A DNA stretch of 64,000 bases, from positions 1 to 64,000 of the forward strand of contig NZ_MULI01000026.1 in the NCBI RefSeq assembly GCF_002939385.1, given 5' to 3'. This document shows positions 1 through 8,546 of the stretch, in pieces (position 1 is the stretch's first letter; every line of letters starts with the position of its first letter). The notes under the pieces are model-generated. The model was not told the origin of the DNA. It was given only the letters and a program-made list of their open reading frames with translations, and did no database searches. Position numbers and translations under genes: made by a program. The stretch comes from Streptomyces sp. MH60 (GTDB taxonomy: Bacteria; Actinomycetota; Actinomycetes; Streptomycetales; Streptomycetaceae).

Positions 1-588
1 GGAGGTGACCAGGTCCCGCAGGGGGTGGCGGGCCAGGACCGCGTCCACCCGGGGCGTCAACGCCGCCGCCAGCCGGGACGCGGGCGGCCGGCTCTCGTCC
101 CGCAGGGCGTCGACGGCGGCCAGCAGCTCGCGCCGGTCCCCGCTGCCGGGGACGTCGGCGGCGGCCCGCTCGTACAGCCGGGCGCCCTCCTCCAGGACCA
201 GGTCCGTGTCCATCCCCGCCGGGATCTTGATCCGCGCGGTGTGCCGCCAGGTGGTGACCGGATCGCCCCACGCCTCCACGGTGTACGACCACAGCCCGGG
301 TGCGCCCGCGGTCACCTCCGCGCCCCAGCGGTCGGTGCCGGGTGCCAGCTCCCGCATCGGTGTCCAGGGGCCCGGCCGGCCCCGTGGATCCCTCAGGACG
401 ACATTGGCGGCGACCGCGTCGTGTCCCTCGCGGAACACGGTGGCGGAGATCTGGAACGTCTCGCCGGTGACGGCCTTGGCCGGTCTGCGTCCCCGTTGGA
501 CGACCGGGCGGACGTCCAGGACGGGGATGCGCCCGACGACGGTGGTGCGCTCCGCGGGGACTGCTGACGAGTGGTGCGTGGCGGGCAT
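1..588 (-). CDS. glgE: GlgE alpha-1,4-glucan:maltose-1-phosphate maltosyltransferase, N-terminal part (cut by window edge)
   Basis: The reverse strand encodes 196 residues from ATG at 588, starting MPATHHSSAVPAERTTVVGR and running off the window at LVTS. It matches the N-terminal domain of Streptomyces GlgE as I remember it (conserved GRIPVLDVRPVVQRGRRPAK stretch). GlgE moves maltose from maltose-1-phosphate onto the non-reducing end of alpha-glucans in the cytoplasm, in the trehalose-to-glycogen route. Only the N-terminal and linker regions are present; the GH13 catalytic domain lies outside. An AGGAG lies about 6 nt before the ATG. It is divergent from glgP, and glgX lies 19 kb away, so three alpha-glucan enzymes share this region. 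In S. coelicolor the neighbours beyond the edge are treS, pep2 and glgB (recalled, not visible here). Confidence 0.93.
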   Translation of the reverse strand, partial: MPATHHSSAVPAERTTVVGRIPVLDVRPVVQRGRRPAKAVTGETFQISATVFREGHDAVAANVVLRDPRGRPGPWTPMRELAPGTDRWGAEVTAGAPGLWSYTVEAWGDPVTTWRHTARIKIPAGMDTDLVLEEGARLYERAAADVPGSGDRRELLAAVDALRDESRPPASRLAAALTPRVDAVLARHPLRDLVTS

Positions 589-956
589 GACCGCTCCTGT
601 CCGCGTCAACTGGGTGGGCGGATGACTCTGGGGAGGTGGGTCCTGCGTGGTGCGTGCGGGGTGTACCGCAGGAGCCTTCCCACACCCTTCCGGTGGGCAA
701 TCCGGCACTTTGTTAACTACTCGCGCGTATGTCGACAACGCGACACACGCGTCGACCTGACCGTCGCTTTCCCGGATGCCGCTGGCGCAATCAGCGTTCG
801 TCGCGACATGTGCAGCTTTCCGTCCGGGCCGAACTGCCACAAGAAGGCCGACGGGGAAAGATCCGGCCATATCGACACGCCGTGCGCGTCAGATCTGTCC
901 GGCGCATCAGGGCGAAGGCCCCAGCGAGGGACACATCGCGCGGTAACGTCGTCCGG
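589..956. promoter_or_regulatory. Divergent glgE/glgP promoter region
   Basis: This 368-base non-coding stretch separates divergent glgE and glgP. The part around 700-860 is less GC-rich than the flanking genes. Two GTCGAC hexamers at 731-736 and 751-756 are spaced 20 bp start to start, about two helical turns. A TAACGT hexamer at 944-949 sits 7 nt before the glgP GTG, the usual place for a -10 box of a leaderless Streptomyces transcript. No convincing -35 was seen. No operator of a known regulator was identified. Confidence 0.5.
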
Positions 957-3575
957 GTGAAGGCGATCCGTCGACTGACCGTCCGTCCCGTTCTCCCCGA
1001 CCCCCTCCGGCCGCTCAGTGATCTGGCCCGCAATCTGCGCTGGTCCTGGCACCCGGAGACGCGCGACCTGTTCCAGTCCGTCGACCCCGAGTGCTGGACC
1101 GCGTCCGGCCGTGACCCGGTACGGCTGCTCGGCACCGTGCCGCCCGCGCGCCTCGCGGAGCTGGCCGACGACCGGCGCTTCCTGCGCCGGCTGACCGCGG
1201 TGGCCGACGACCTCGACCACTACATGACCGGCGACCGCTGGTACCAGGCCCAGCCGGGCCGACTCCCGGCCGCCGTGGCCTACTTCTCGCCCGAGTTCGG
1301 CATCACCGCCGCGCTGCCCCAGTACTCCGGCGGCCTCGGCATCCTGGCCGGCGACCACCTCAAGGCGGCCAGCGACCTGGGGGTGCCGCTCGTCGGCGTG
1401 GGTCTGCTCTACCGCCACGGCTACTTCCGGCAGTCCCTCTCCCGGGACGGCTGGCAGCAGGAGCACTACCCCGTCCTCGACCCCCACGAACTGCCCCTGG
1501 TCCCGCTCAAGGAGAGCGACGGCACCCCCGCGCACGTCGCCCTGGCGCTGCCCGGCGGCCGGGAGCTGCGGGCCCGGATCTGGCTGGCCCAGGTCGGCCG
1601 GGTGCCGCTGCTGCTCCTCGACTCGGACGTCGAGGAGAACGAGGGCGGCGAACGCGGCGTCACCGACCGGCTCTACGGCGGCGGCAGCGAGCACCGGCTG
1701 CTCCAGGAGATGCTGCTCGGCATAGGAGGTGTCCGGGCGGTGCGCACCTACTGCCGGCTCACCGGCCACGCCGCGCCGGAGGTGTTCCACACCAACGAGG
1801 GCCACGCCGGCTTCCTCGGCCTGGAACGCATCGCCGAACTGTGCGACGAGGGCCTGGAGTTCGGTGCCGCCCTGGAGGCGGTGCGGGCCGGCACGGTGTT
1901 CACCACCCACACCCCGGTCCCGGCCGGAATCGACCGTTTCGACCGGGAGCTGGTCGCCCGCCACTTCGGCCCCGACGCCGAACTCCCGCGCATCGACGTC
2001 GATCGCGTCCTCAGGCTCGGCATGGAGACCTACCCCGGCGGCGAGCCCAACCTCTTCAACATGGCCGTGATGGGCCTGCGCCTGGCCCAGCGCGCCAACG
2101 GCGTCTCCCTGCTGCACGGCGGGGTCAGCCGGGGGATGTTCGCCGGACTGTGGCCCGGCTTCGACGCCGACGAGGTGCCGATCACCTCCGTCACCAACGG
2201 CGTGCACGCGCCGACCTGGGTGGCCCCCGAGGTGTTCCGGCTCGGTGCCCGGCAGATCGGCGCGCAGCGGGCCGAGGACGCGCTGGCCGTCGGCGGCTCG
2301 GACCGCTGGGACTCGGTCGCCGACATCCCCGACCAGGACATCTGGGAGCTGCGCCGCACCCTGCGCGCCCAGCTCGTGGAGGAGGTGCGCGAGCGGCTGC
2401 GCGCTTCCTGGCGGCAGCGGGGTGCCGGGACGGCCGAGCTGGGCTGGATCGACGACGTCCTCGACCCGGACGTGCTCACCATCGGCTTCGCGCGGCGCGT
2501 CCCGTCGTACAAGCGGCTCACGCTGATGCTGCGCGACCGGGACCGGCTGATGGACCTGCTGCTGCATCCCGAGCGGCCGATCCAGATCGTCGTCGCGGGC
2601 AAGGCGCACCCGGCGGACGACGGCGGCAAGCGCCTGGTGCAGGAGCTGGTGCGGTTCGCGGACGACCCGCGGGTGCGGCACCGCATCGTGTTCCTGCCGG
2701 ACTACGGCATGGCGATGGCGCAGAAGCTCTACCCCGGCTGCGACATCTGGCTGAACAACCCGCTGCGGCCGCTGGAGGCCTGCGGCACCTCCGGCATGAA
2801 GGCGGCGCTCAACGGCTGCCTCAACCTGTCGGTCCTCGACGGCTGGTGGGACGAGTGGTACCAGCCCGACTTCGGCTGGGCGATCCCCACCGCCGACGGC
2901 GCCGGCACCGACCCCGACCGGCGCGACGCCATAGAGGCCAACGCCCTCTACGACCTGCTGGAGCAGCGGATCACCCCGCGCTTCTACGAGCGGGGCGCGA
3001 GCGGGCTGCCCGACCGGTGGCTGGAGATGGTGCGCAGGACCCTCAGCCTGCTCGGCCCGAAGGTGCTGGCCGGCCGCATGGTCCGCGAGTACGTCGAGCG
3101 GCTCTACGCCCCGGCCGCCGAGGCCCACCGCGCGATGGACCCGGACTCCGCGCGCGGGCTCGCCGAGTGGAAGGCGCGGGTGCGGGCGGCCTGGTCCGGG
3201 GTGAGCGTCGACCACGTGGAGACGTCCGCCGCCACCGCGAGCGCCGAACTCGGCGCCACCCTCGGGCTGCGGGTCCGGGTGAGACTCGGCGACCTCGCGC
3301 CGGAGGACGTGGAGGTGCAGGCGGTCTCCGGCCGGGTCGACTCCGAGGACCGGATCACCGACGCGGCGAAGGTGCCGCTGAAGCCGGTCGGCGGCCCCGA
3401 TCTGGAGGGCCGCTGGGTGTACGAGGGCCCGCTCGCCCTGGACCGCACCGGACCCTTCGGCTACACGGTCCGGGTCCTGCCCGCGCACCGGCTGCTGGCC
3501 TCCGGCGTGGAGACCGGTCTCGTCGCGGTGCCCTCCGGCGACCTGGTGGAGGCGGCGGGTCTGCTGATGCGGTGA
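957..3575 (+). CDS. glgP: Alpha-glucan (glycogen/maltodextrin) phosphorylase, GT35 family
   Basis: The 872-residue product phosphorolyses the non-reducing ends of alpha-1,4-glucans, releasing glucose-1-phosphate. An N-terminal DUF3417 region (about residues 10-110, with LARNLRWSWHPETRDLF) is followed by the phosphorylase catalytic region, typical of the actinobacterial/archaeal type. The PLP-binding lysine is K615 in EACGTSGMKAALNG; upstream hallmarks include SPEFGITAALPQYSGGLGIL and HTNEGHAGF. The frame is open further upstream (from 729), but GTG 957 starts at the conserved VKAIRRLTVRP and has TAACGT 7 nt before it with no Shine-Dalgarno, suggesting leaderless initiation. It is divergent from glgE. 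Confidence 0.93.
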   Translation: MKAIRRLTVRPVLPDPLRPLSDLARNLRWSWHPETRDLFQSVDPECWTASGRDPVRLLGTVPPARLAELADDRRFLRRLTAVADDLDHYMTGDRWYQAQPGRLPAAVAYFSPEFGITAALPQYSGGLGILAGDHLKAASDLGVPLVGVGLLYRHGYFRQSLSRDGWQQEHYPVLDPHELPLVPLKESDGTPAHVALALPGGRELRARIWLAQVGRVPLLLLDSDVEENEGGERGVTDRLYGGGSEHRLLQEMLLGIGGVRAVRTYCRLTGHAAPEVFHTNEGHAGFLGLERIAELCDEGLEFGAALEAVRAGTVFTTHTPVPAGIDRFDRELVARHFGPDAELPRIDVDRVLRLGMETYPGGEPNLFNMAVMGLRLAQRANGVSLLHGGVSRGMFAGLWPGFDADEVPITSVTNGVHAPTWVAPEVFRLGARQIGAQRAEDALAVGGSDRWDSVADIPDQDIWELRRTLRAQLVEEVRERLRASWRQRGAGTAELGWIDDVLDPDVLTIGFARRVPSYKRLTLMLRDRDRLMDLLLHPERPIQIVVAGKAHPADDGGKRLVQELVRFADDPRVRHRIVFLPDYGMAMAQKLYPGCDIWLNNPLRPLEACGTSGMKAALNGCLNLSVLDGWWDEWYQPDFGWAIPTADGAGTDPDRRDAIEANALYDLLEQRITPRFYERGASGLPDRWLEMVRRTLSLLGPKVLAGRMVREYVERLYAPAAEAHRAMDPDSARGLAEWKARVRAAWSGVSVDHVETSAATASAELGATLGLRVRVRLGDLAPEDVEVQAVSGRVDSEDRITDAAKVPLKPVGGPDLEGRWVYEGPLALDRTGPFGYTVRVLPAHRLLASGVETGLVAVPSGDLVEAAGLLMR

Positions 3576-3612
3576 GCACCGCGGCGGCCGGGCGGTGGCC
3601 GACGGGGTGGGC

Positions 3613-4122
3613 TCAGTCCTCCTCGTCGCCGCCGCTCAGCCGCCGCAGGACGGTGCCGCACCGGCGGGCGTAGGCGTGCTGGAAGGCGCGGGCGGCCGGT
3701 CCGCCGGCCTTGGCGTACCACTTGGCGGGGCGGCTGAAGGCGGACACGGTGAGCCACACGGTGCCGTCACCCGTGCGGTCCACCACGAAGGCCTCCTCGC
3801 CGGACTCGGGGTGGCCGGGCAGGGTGCCGTAGGCCCAGCCGGCCCGGCGCGGCTCCTCCAGGGTCCACACCACCCGGCAGGGCGCCTTGATCATGCCGGC
3901 GAGGGTGACGGTGACATCGACGCCGGGCGCGGCACGCTCCGCGCTCGCGTCGATGCCGACGCCCATCTCCCGGTGCATCTCCCAGGTGAGCACGGCCTCG
4001 ACCGCCCGCCGGAACACCGGTTCGCCCTCCCCGAGGCGGGTGCGTACGTGCATGGGGCGGAAGCCGGGCGGGCAGGCGCCCTGCTCGCGGGTGGCGCCGA
4101 CGTCGTCGTACGTGAAGGACAT
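3613..4122 (-). CDS. DUF1990 family protein
   Basis: A 169-residue protein (MSFTYDDVGATREQG...) resembling the DUF1990 family. No signal peptide or membrane segment is visible. It has the typical GFRPMHVRTRLGEGEPVFRRA and WTLEEPRRAGWAYGTLPGHPESGEE-like stretches and ends in an acidic tail. The frame is open far upstream into the neighbouring protease, but the ATG at 4122 matches the family N-terminus. It converges with glgP (37-bp gap) and lies downstream of the protease at 4203 with a terminator hairpin between. The function is unknown; a steroidogenic/ligand-binding-like fold has been proposed for the family. Confidence 0.75.
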   Translation of the reverse strand: MSFTYDDVGATREQGACPPGFRPMHVRTRLGEGEPVFRRAVEAVLTWEMHREMGVGIDASAERAAPGVDVTVTLAGMIKAPCRVVWTLEEPRRAGWAYGTLPGHPESGEEAFVVDRTGDGTVWLTVSAFSRPAKWYAKAGGPAARAFQHAYARRCGTVLRRLSGGDEED

Positions 4123-4136
4123 GGGCACCAAGAGTA

Positions 4137-4174
4137 GGGCGGCACCCGGGAACCGCTGGTTCCGGGTGCCGCCC
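4137..4174 (-). terminator. Hairpin terminator after the first M4 protease
   Basis: Arms GGGCGGCACCCGGGAACC (4137-4154) and GGTTCCGGGTGCCGCCC (4158-4174) pair along almost their whole length with one bulged base and a 3-nt loop. It lies between the protease stop (4203) and the DUF1990 start (4122), so it probably ends the protease transcript. There is no U-tract, as is usual in Streptomyces. Confidence 0.75.
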
Positions 4175-4202
4175 GCCGTGTTGGTGCCGCTGTCGCTCCG
4201 GG

Positions 4203-5852
4203 TCAGTTCACGTTGATCGCGGTCCAGGCCGCGCCCACCGTCTTGTACTCGGTGCTGTCGGCGCCGTACAGGTCGGACGCCGCGCTCAGGGTCGCCGCGC
4301 GGGCGTCGGCGTAGTCGGTCGTCGAGGTCATGTACGCGGTCAGCGCCTTGTACCAGATCTGCAGCGCCTTGGCGCGGCCGATGCCGGTGACGGTGGAGCC
4401 GTCCGAGGTGGGGGAGTCGTAGGCCACCCCGTCCACCGTCCGCGCCCCGCTGCCCTCGGCGAGCAGGAAGAAGAAGTGGTTGGCCGGGCCCGAGGAGTAG
4501 TGGACGTCGACGCCGCCGAGGCCGGAGGACCAGTAGTCCTTGGACGCGCCGTCCTTGCTGGGCTTGTCCATGTAGCGCAGCGGGGTGCCGTCGCCGTTGA
4601 TGTCGATCCGCTCGCCGATGAGGTAGTCGCCCTTGTCGGCGGAGCTGTTCGCGAAGTACTCCACGCCGGTGCCGAAGATGTCGGACGTCGCCTCGTTGAG
4701 GCCGCCGGACTCGCCGCTGTACTCGAGGCCGGCGGTGTTGGAGGTGACGCCGTGGCTCATCTCGTGGCCGGCCACGTCCAGCGAGGTCAGCGGGTTGGTG
4801 TTGCCCGTGCCGTCGCCGTAGGTCATGCAGAAGCAGCTGTCCGACCAGAAGGCGTTGACGTAGTTGCTGCCGTAGTGGACGCGGGAGTAGGCGGCCTTGC
4901 CGTCGTTCTTGATGCCGCTGCGGCCGAAACTCTCCTTGTAGAAGTCCCAGGTGACCTGGGCGCCGTAGGCGGCGTCGACGGCGGCGGTCTGGTCCTGGGG
5001 GTCGCTGGAGGCGGCGCCGGTGCCCCAGGTGTCGTCGGCGTCGGTGAACAGGGTGCCGGTGCCGGAGGTCTTGCGGGCCAGGTTGTACGTCTTGTGGCCG
5101 CCCCGCCCGGCGTCGTTGAGCTGGTACGACGAACCCGACTTGGTGGTGCCGAGTTCGACCGTGCCCGAGTAGAGGCTCTTGCCGGAGCCGGTCTCGATGC
5201 CCTGGTACTCGTACAGCTCGGCGCCGGTGGCGGCGTCGGTGATCACGTGCAGTTCGCTCGGGGTGCCGTCGTCCTGGAGGCCGCCGACCACGGTCTCGTA
5301 GGCGAGGACGGGCTTGCCCTCGGCGGCCCAGATCACCTTGCGGGGCGCGGAGTCGGCCGCGGTCTTCGACGACCCGGCGTCCGCGGCGGCGGACAGCGCC
5401 TGCTGCTCGGCCTTGGCCGCCTTCACCTTCGGGGTGACGGTGGCGACCTTGACGGCGGCCTTGGTCGCCTTGGTGACGCCTCTGGTGGCGCCGGACTCCG
5501 ACGTGTGCACGACGAGGTCGCCGCCGAGGACGGGCAGGCCGTCGTAGGTGCGCTCGTAGCGGGTGTGCACGGTGCCGTCGCGGTCCTTGACCACGTCCTT
5601 GACGACCAGCTTCTCCTTGGCGCCGAGACCTATCTCCCGGGCGGTGCCGGCCGCGCCGGCCTGCTGCTCCTGGACGAGCGCGCTGCGGGCGGTGCCGGAC
5701 AGCAGCACGGGGGCGCCCGGGAGGGCCGACGGCGCGGTGCTGTCGGCGGCGGCGTTGCCCGCGGTCAGGCCGGTGGTGAGCATCGCTCCGGCGGCGACCG
5801 CGGTGGCGAGGGCCAGGGTGGTGCGCTTGTGGCGCGCGAAGACGGAAGACAC
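4203..5852 (-). CDS. Secreted M4 (thermolysin-type) neutral zinc metalloprotease
   Basis: This 549-residue pre-pro-enzyme has a Sec signal peptide (positive MSSVFARHKR, hydrophobic residues about 11-36). FTP and PepSY-type propeptide domains follow (about 70-215), then the M4 catalytic region. Zinc ligands and catalytic base are in HEMSH (363-367), and the third ligand is E387 in GLNEATSDIFG. C340 and C342 sit in SDSCFCMTYGDG just before the metal site. It ends right after the M4 C-terminal domain, without the P-domain of its neighbour. It is a paralogue of the gene at 6177-8234, with long identical stretches. The upstream region carries an element shared with that paralogue (5926-5980). Role: extracellular protein digestion. 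Confidence 0.93.
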   Translation of the reverse strand: MSSVFARHKRTTLALATAVAAGAMLTTGLTAGNAAADSTAPSALPGAPVLLSGTARSALVQEQQAGAAGTAREIGLGAKEKLVVKDVVKDRDGTVHTRYERTYDGLPVLGGDLVVHTSESGATRGVTKATKAAVKVATVTPKVKAAKAEQQALSAAADAGSSKTAADSAPRKVIWAAEGKPVLAYETVVGGLQDDGTPSELHVITDAATGAELYEYQGIETGSGKSLYSGTVELGTTKSGSSYQLNDAGRGGHKTYNLARKTSGTGTLFTDADDTWGTGAASSDPQDQTAAVDAAYGAQVTWDFYKESFGRSGIKNDGKAAYSRVHYGSNYVNAFWSDSCFCMTYGDGTGNTNPLTSLDVAGHEMSHGVTSNTAGLEYSGESGGLNEATSDIFGTGVEYFANSSADKGDYLIGERIDINGDGTPLRYMDKPSKDGASKDYWSSGLGGVDVHYSSGPANHFFFLLAEGSGARTVDGVAYDSPTSDGSTVTGIGRAKALQIWYKALTAYMTSTTDYADARAATLSAASDLYGADSTEYKTVGAAWTAINVN

Positions 5853-5925
5853 ACAAGCTCCTTCGGTGGGGGGATCCGGACGGCGTGGGGTGTCCGGCCG
5901 GTTACTGCGAAGTGGTGCTGTGGGT

Positions 5926-5980
5926 GACGGAAGACTGACACCGAAGGCGCGTACATGTCAGGAGGGCGTGATGATGTTGG
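5926..5980 (-). promoter_or_regulatory. Probable promoter of the first M4 protease, shared with its paralogue
   Basis: Read on the reverse strand: CTGACA (5956-5961), an 18-nt spacer, then CAGTCT (5932-5937) directly followed by TCCGTC. The paralogue has CTGACA, an 18-nt spacer, CACTCT and TCCGTC in the same relative place (8390-8425). Sequence just upstream is also shared (CCAAC, then CGC and CTCCTGACA-like text). Conservation between otherwise diverged leaders suggests a functional promoter or operator. Which sigma factor or regulator reads it is unknown. Confidence 0.55.
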
Positions 5981-6101
5981 CCGAAAATCGTCGGCAGGGT
6001 GGGTGGTGCGGGAATGTGAAGGCCGTGTGACCTCGGTCAAGCGACAACAAGGCGGCGGTAAGTGCTGGGCAAAAAGGGGCGGGTGGGGGCGGACATGGAG
6101 A

Positions 6102-6142
6102 GGGCGCCGCCCCGGAGGAATCGAACCTCCGGAGCGGCGCCC
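6102..6142 (-). terminator. Long hairpin terminator after the second M4 protease; tRNA T-arm-like loop
   Basis: A 17-bp stem (6102-6118 with 6126-6142) closes a 7-nt loop. Its one mismatch on the top strand (C6111/A6133) is a G-U wobble in the reverse-strand RNA, so the stem is uninterrupted in the protease transcript. It starts about 35 nt after the stop at 6177. The apex reads GGAGG-TTCGATT-CCTCC on the reverse strand, mimicking a tRNA T-arm. No other tRNA arm is present. Confidence 0.8.
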
Positions 6143-6176
6143 CGACTTGGGATGGTGCACCCGTGGGCCGGTCCGC

Positions 6177-8234
6177 CTACGGGAAGGTGAGCCGCCAGGC
6201 GTCGATGTAGCCGGTGTCCGCCGGGCCCTGGTCCTGGACGCGCAGCTTCCAGGTGCCGTTGGCCGTCTCGGAGGAGGCGTTGACCGTGTAGGTCTCGTGC
6301 ACGTCCGCCGCCGGGTCGTTGCCGCTGTTCTTCAGGCGGTACGTCGAACCGTCCGGCGCGACCAGGTCGATCTGCAGGTCACCGCGCCAGGTGTGCACGA
6401 TGTCCACGCCCACCTTGAGGTTGCTCGGCGCCTTGCCGGTGCGGCCGGAGACCGTGAGGGACGAGGTCACCGCGGACCCGTAGTCGGGGATGTTCACGTT
6501 CGTGGTGCTCTCGAACGTGGTGCCGTCACCGGGGTCGCCGCCACCGGGCCGGGAGCCGACGTTGATGCCCGCCCACGCGTTCGCCACCGCGGTGTACTCG
6601 GCGCTGCTCGTGCCGTACAGCTCACCGGCCGCCGCGAGGGTGCCGGTGCGGGCGCCCGCGTAGTTGGTGGTCGAGGTGAACTTGGTGGTCAGCGCGCGGA
6701 ACCAGATCTTCTCCGCCTTGGCGCGGCCGATGCCGGTGACCGGGAGGCCGTCCGAGGTGGGCGAGTTGTAGGTGACACCGTTGATGGTCTTGGTGCCGCT
6801 GCCCTCGCTCAGCAGGTAGAAGAAGTGGTTGGCCGGGCCCGACGAGTAGTGGACGTCCACCCCGCCGATCCCCGAGTACCAGGAGTCCTTGGACGCGCCG
6901 TCCTTGCTGGGCTTGTCCATGTAGCGCAACGGGGTGCCGTCGCCGTTGATGTCGATCTCCTCGCCGATGAGGTAGTCACCGACGTCCGAGGAGTTGTTGG
7001 CGTAGAACTCGACCGACGTGCCGAAGATGTCGGACGTGGCCTCGTTCAGCCCGCCGGACTCGCCGCTGTAGTTGAGTCCCGCGGTGTTGGACGTGACGCC
7101 GTGGGTCATCTCGTGCCCGGCCACGTCGATGGCGGTGAGCGGGTTGGTGTTGCCCGACCCGTCGCCGTACGTCATGCAGAAGCAGTCGTCCGACCAGAAG
7201 GCGTTGACGTAGTTGTTGCCGTAGTGGACCCGGGAGTACGCGCCCACGCCGTCACCGCGGATGCCGGACCGGCCGTGCACGTTCTTGTAGTAGTCCCAGG
7301 TCAGCGCCGCCCCGTAATGGGCGTCGGCGGCGGCGGTCTCCGCGTTGGACGCGGTTCCGTTGCCCCACACGTCGTCGGACCCCGTGAAGAGCGTCCCGGT
7401 GCCGGAGGTGCCGCGGTTGAGGTTGTACGTCTTGTGGTTGCCGCGCGCCGTGTCGGTCAGCGTGTACGACGACCCCGACTGCGCGGTGCCCAGCGTCACC
7501 GTGCCGCTGTACATCGTGTTGCCGGTGCCGTTCTCGATGGCCTGGTACTCGTACAGCTTGGCGCCCGTGGCGGCGTCCGTGATCACGTGCAGCTCGTTCG
7601 GGGTGCCGTCCTCCTGGAGGCCGCCCACGACCGTCTCGTACGCGAGGACCGGAGTGCCGTTCGCCGCCCAGATCACCTTGCGCGGGGCGCGGTCGGCGTC
7701 CGGCTGCTCGGCTCCGGCGGCCTTCGCGGCCGACACCGCCTGCGACTCGGCCTTCGCGGCGGAGATCTTCGGCGTCACGGTGGCCGGCTTGATCGCCTTG
7801 GCCGTGGCCTTCACGACCTGCTCCGTCTTCCCCGCCTCACTGGCCACCACGAGGTCGCCGCCGAGGACGGGCAGACCGTCGTAGGTGCGCTCGTAGCGGG
7901 TGTGCAGGGTGCCGTCGCGGTCCTTGAGCACGTCCCGGACGACCAGCTTCTCCTGGGCGCCCAGGCCCAGGTCGTCGGCGGTCTCCGCCTTGGTGGCGTT
8001 GGCGTCGCGGATCAGCTCGGCGCGCTGGGACGGGCTGAGTACGACCAGCTCGTTGCCCTTCGCGGGTGACGGGTCGGGGGCCGCGGTGGCGGTGCCGGAC
8101 TGGACCGCCGTGGCGATCAGCGCCGCGACACCGGCCAGCGCGACGGCCGCGGCACGCCGGTGCGTGACATGGCGGGAGGAGGCGGAAGCGGTGGTGTGGG
8201 AGGTGCGTCTGTGGGGAGTGCTGCTGCTCAACAC
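6177..8234 (-). CDS. Secreted M4 metalloprotease with C-terminal proprotein-convertase P-domain
   Basis: A 685-residue pre-pro-enzyme. The long charged N-terminus is followed by a hydrophobic segment (about 28-52) ending in ATAA, consistent with a Sec signal. FTP and PepSY-like propeptide regions come next, then the M4 catalytic domain with HEMTH (374-378) and the third zinc ligand E398 in GLNEATSDIFG. After a Gly/Pro/Asp linker (about 555-567), a P/Homo-B beta-sandwich domain (about 568-685, with VGVDIVHTWRGDLQIDLVAPDG) completes the protein; such domains are common on secreted bacterial peptidases. It is paralogous to 4203-5852 over the prepro and catalytic parts; only this copy has the P-domain. 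Both share an upstream element. Confidence 0.93.
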   Translation of the reverse strand: MLSSSTPHRRTSHTTASASSRHVTHRRAAAVALAGVAALIATAVQSGTATAAPDPSPAKGNELVVLSPSQRAELIRDANATKAETADDLGLGAQEKLVVRDVLKDRDGTLHTRYERTYDGLPVLGGDLVVASEAGKTEQVVKATAKAIKPATVTPKISAAKAESQAVSAAKAAGAEQPDADRAPRKVIWAANGTPVLAYETVVGGLQEDGTPNELHVITDAATGAKLYEYQAIENGTGNTMYSGTVTLGTAQSGSSYTLTDTARGNHKTYNLNRGTSGTGTLFTGSDDVWGNGTASNAETAAADAHYGAALTWDYYKNVHGRSGIRGDGVGAYSRVHYGNNYVNAFWSDDCFCMTYGDGSGNTNPLTAIDVAGHEMTHGVTSNTAGLNYSGESGGLNEATSDIFGTSVEFYANNSSDVGDYLIGEEIDINGDGTPLRYMDKPSKDGASKDSWYSGIGGVDVHYSSGPANHFFYLLSEGSGTKTINGVTYNSPTSDGLPVTGIGRAKAEKIWFRALTTKFTSTTNYAGARTGTLAAAGELYGTSSAEYTAVANAWAGINVGSRPGGGDPGDGTTFESTTNVNIPDYGSAVTSSLTVSGRTGKAPSNLKVGVDIVHTWRGDLQIDLVAPDGSTYRLKNSGNDPAADVHETYTVNASSETANGTWKLRVQDQGPADTGYIDAWRLTFP

Positions 8235-8389
8235 TGACTCCTTCTGCGTGGCCGCGGGTCACGCGGCCAGGGGAGACCGGCCGGCGGGTGGCCGACCGGG
8301 CGGAACTGTGCGGTACGCAGAAACCACGTGCTACGAGCCGGCCGCTGCACAGCACTCGTGGGGAAGCTGTGGGGGCACTGTGGAGGGCC

Positions 8390-8440
8390 GACGGAAGAGT
8401 GGCAGGAGAAAGCGCTACTTGTCAGGGGCGCGTCAGCAAG
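8390..8440 (-). promoter_or_regulatory. Probable promoter of the second M4 protease
   Basis: On the reverse strand CTGACA (8420-8425), an 18-nt spacer and CACTCT (8396-8401) are followed by TCCGTC, matching the element at 5926-5980 in sequence and spacing. It lies about 160 nt upstream of the start codon at 8234. The rest of 8235-8531 shows no coding potential. Confidence 0.55.
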
Positions 8441-8512
8441 TTGGCTGGAATTGGTCCGTTGACCGGGAGTTCACGTTCGATAAACGGAATCTTTGCTTGC
8501 CGGTGCTCTCGG

Positions 8513-8546
8513 CGGGCTACTGACTGCCCGCTCAGTCAGTAGCCCG
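8513..8546 (-). terminator. Hairpin terminator of the four-gene ABC exporter operon
   Basis: Perfect 14-bp stem CGGGCTACTGACTG / CAGTCAGTAGCCCG with a 6-nt loop. On the reverse strand the first arm contains the last codons and stop codon of the ABC gene at 8532, so it follows immediately on the end of the operon. Confidence 0.85.

Noticed and set aside
717..760. Operator formed by two GTCGAC sites before glgP
   Set aside because: The arms are only 6 bp and the sequence between them is not symmetric; kept only as a remark in the promoter region entry.
717..3488. Long open frame on the reverse strand opposite glgP (923 codons)
   Set aside because: It is a shadow of glgP caused by high GC; its product is low-complexity and Gly/Ala/Arg/Val-rich with no family features.
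3613..5856. Frame running from the protease region into DUF1990, suggesting a fusion protein
   Set aside because: The upstream portion is an Arg-rich shadow of the protease in another frame, and a terminator hairpin lies between the two genes.
6102..6160. Partial tRNA on the reverse strand (T-arm with GGTTCGATTCC-like sequence)
   Set aside because: No anticodon, D arm or acceptor stem is present; the stem continues as one hairpin and fits a terminator.
5955..8069. Long forward frame opposite the second protease
   Set aside because: Antisense shadow; Val/Arg/Gly-rich without domains, and no Shine-Dalgarno.
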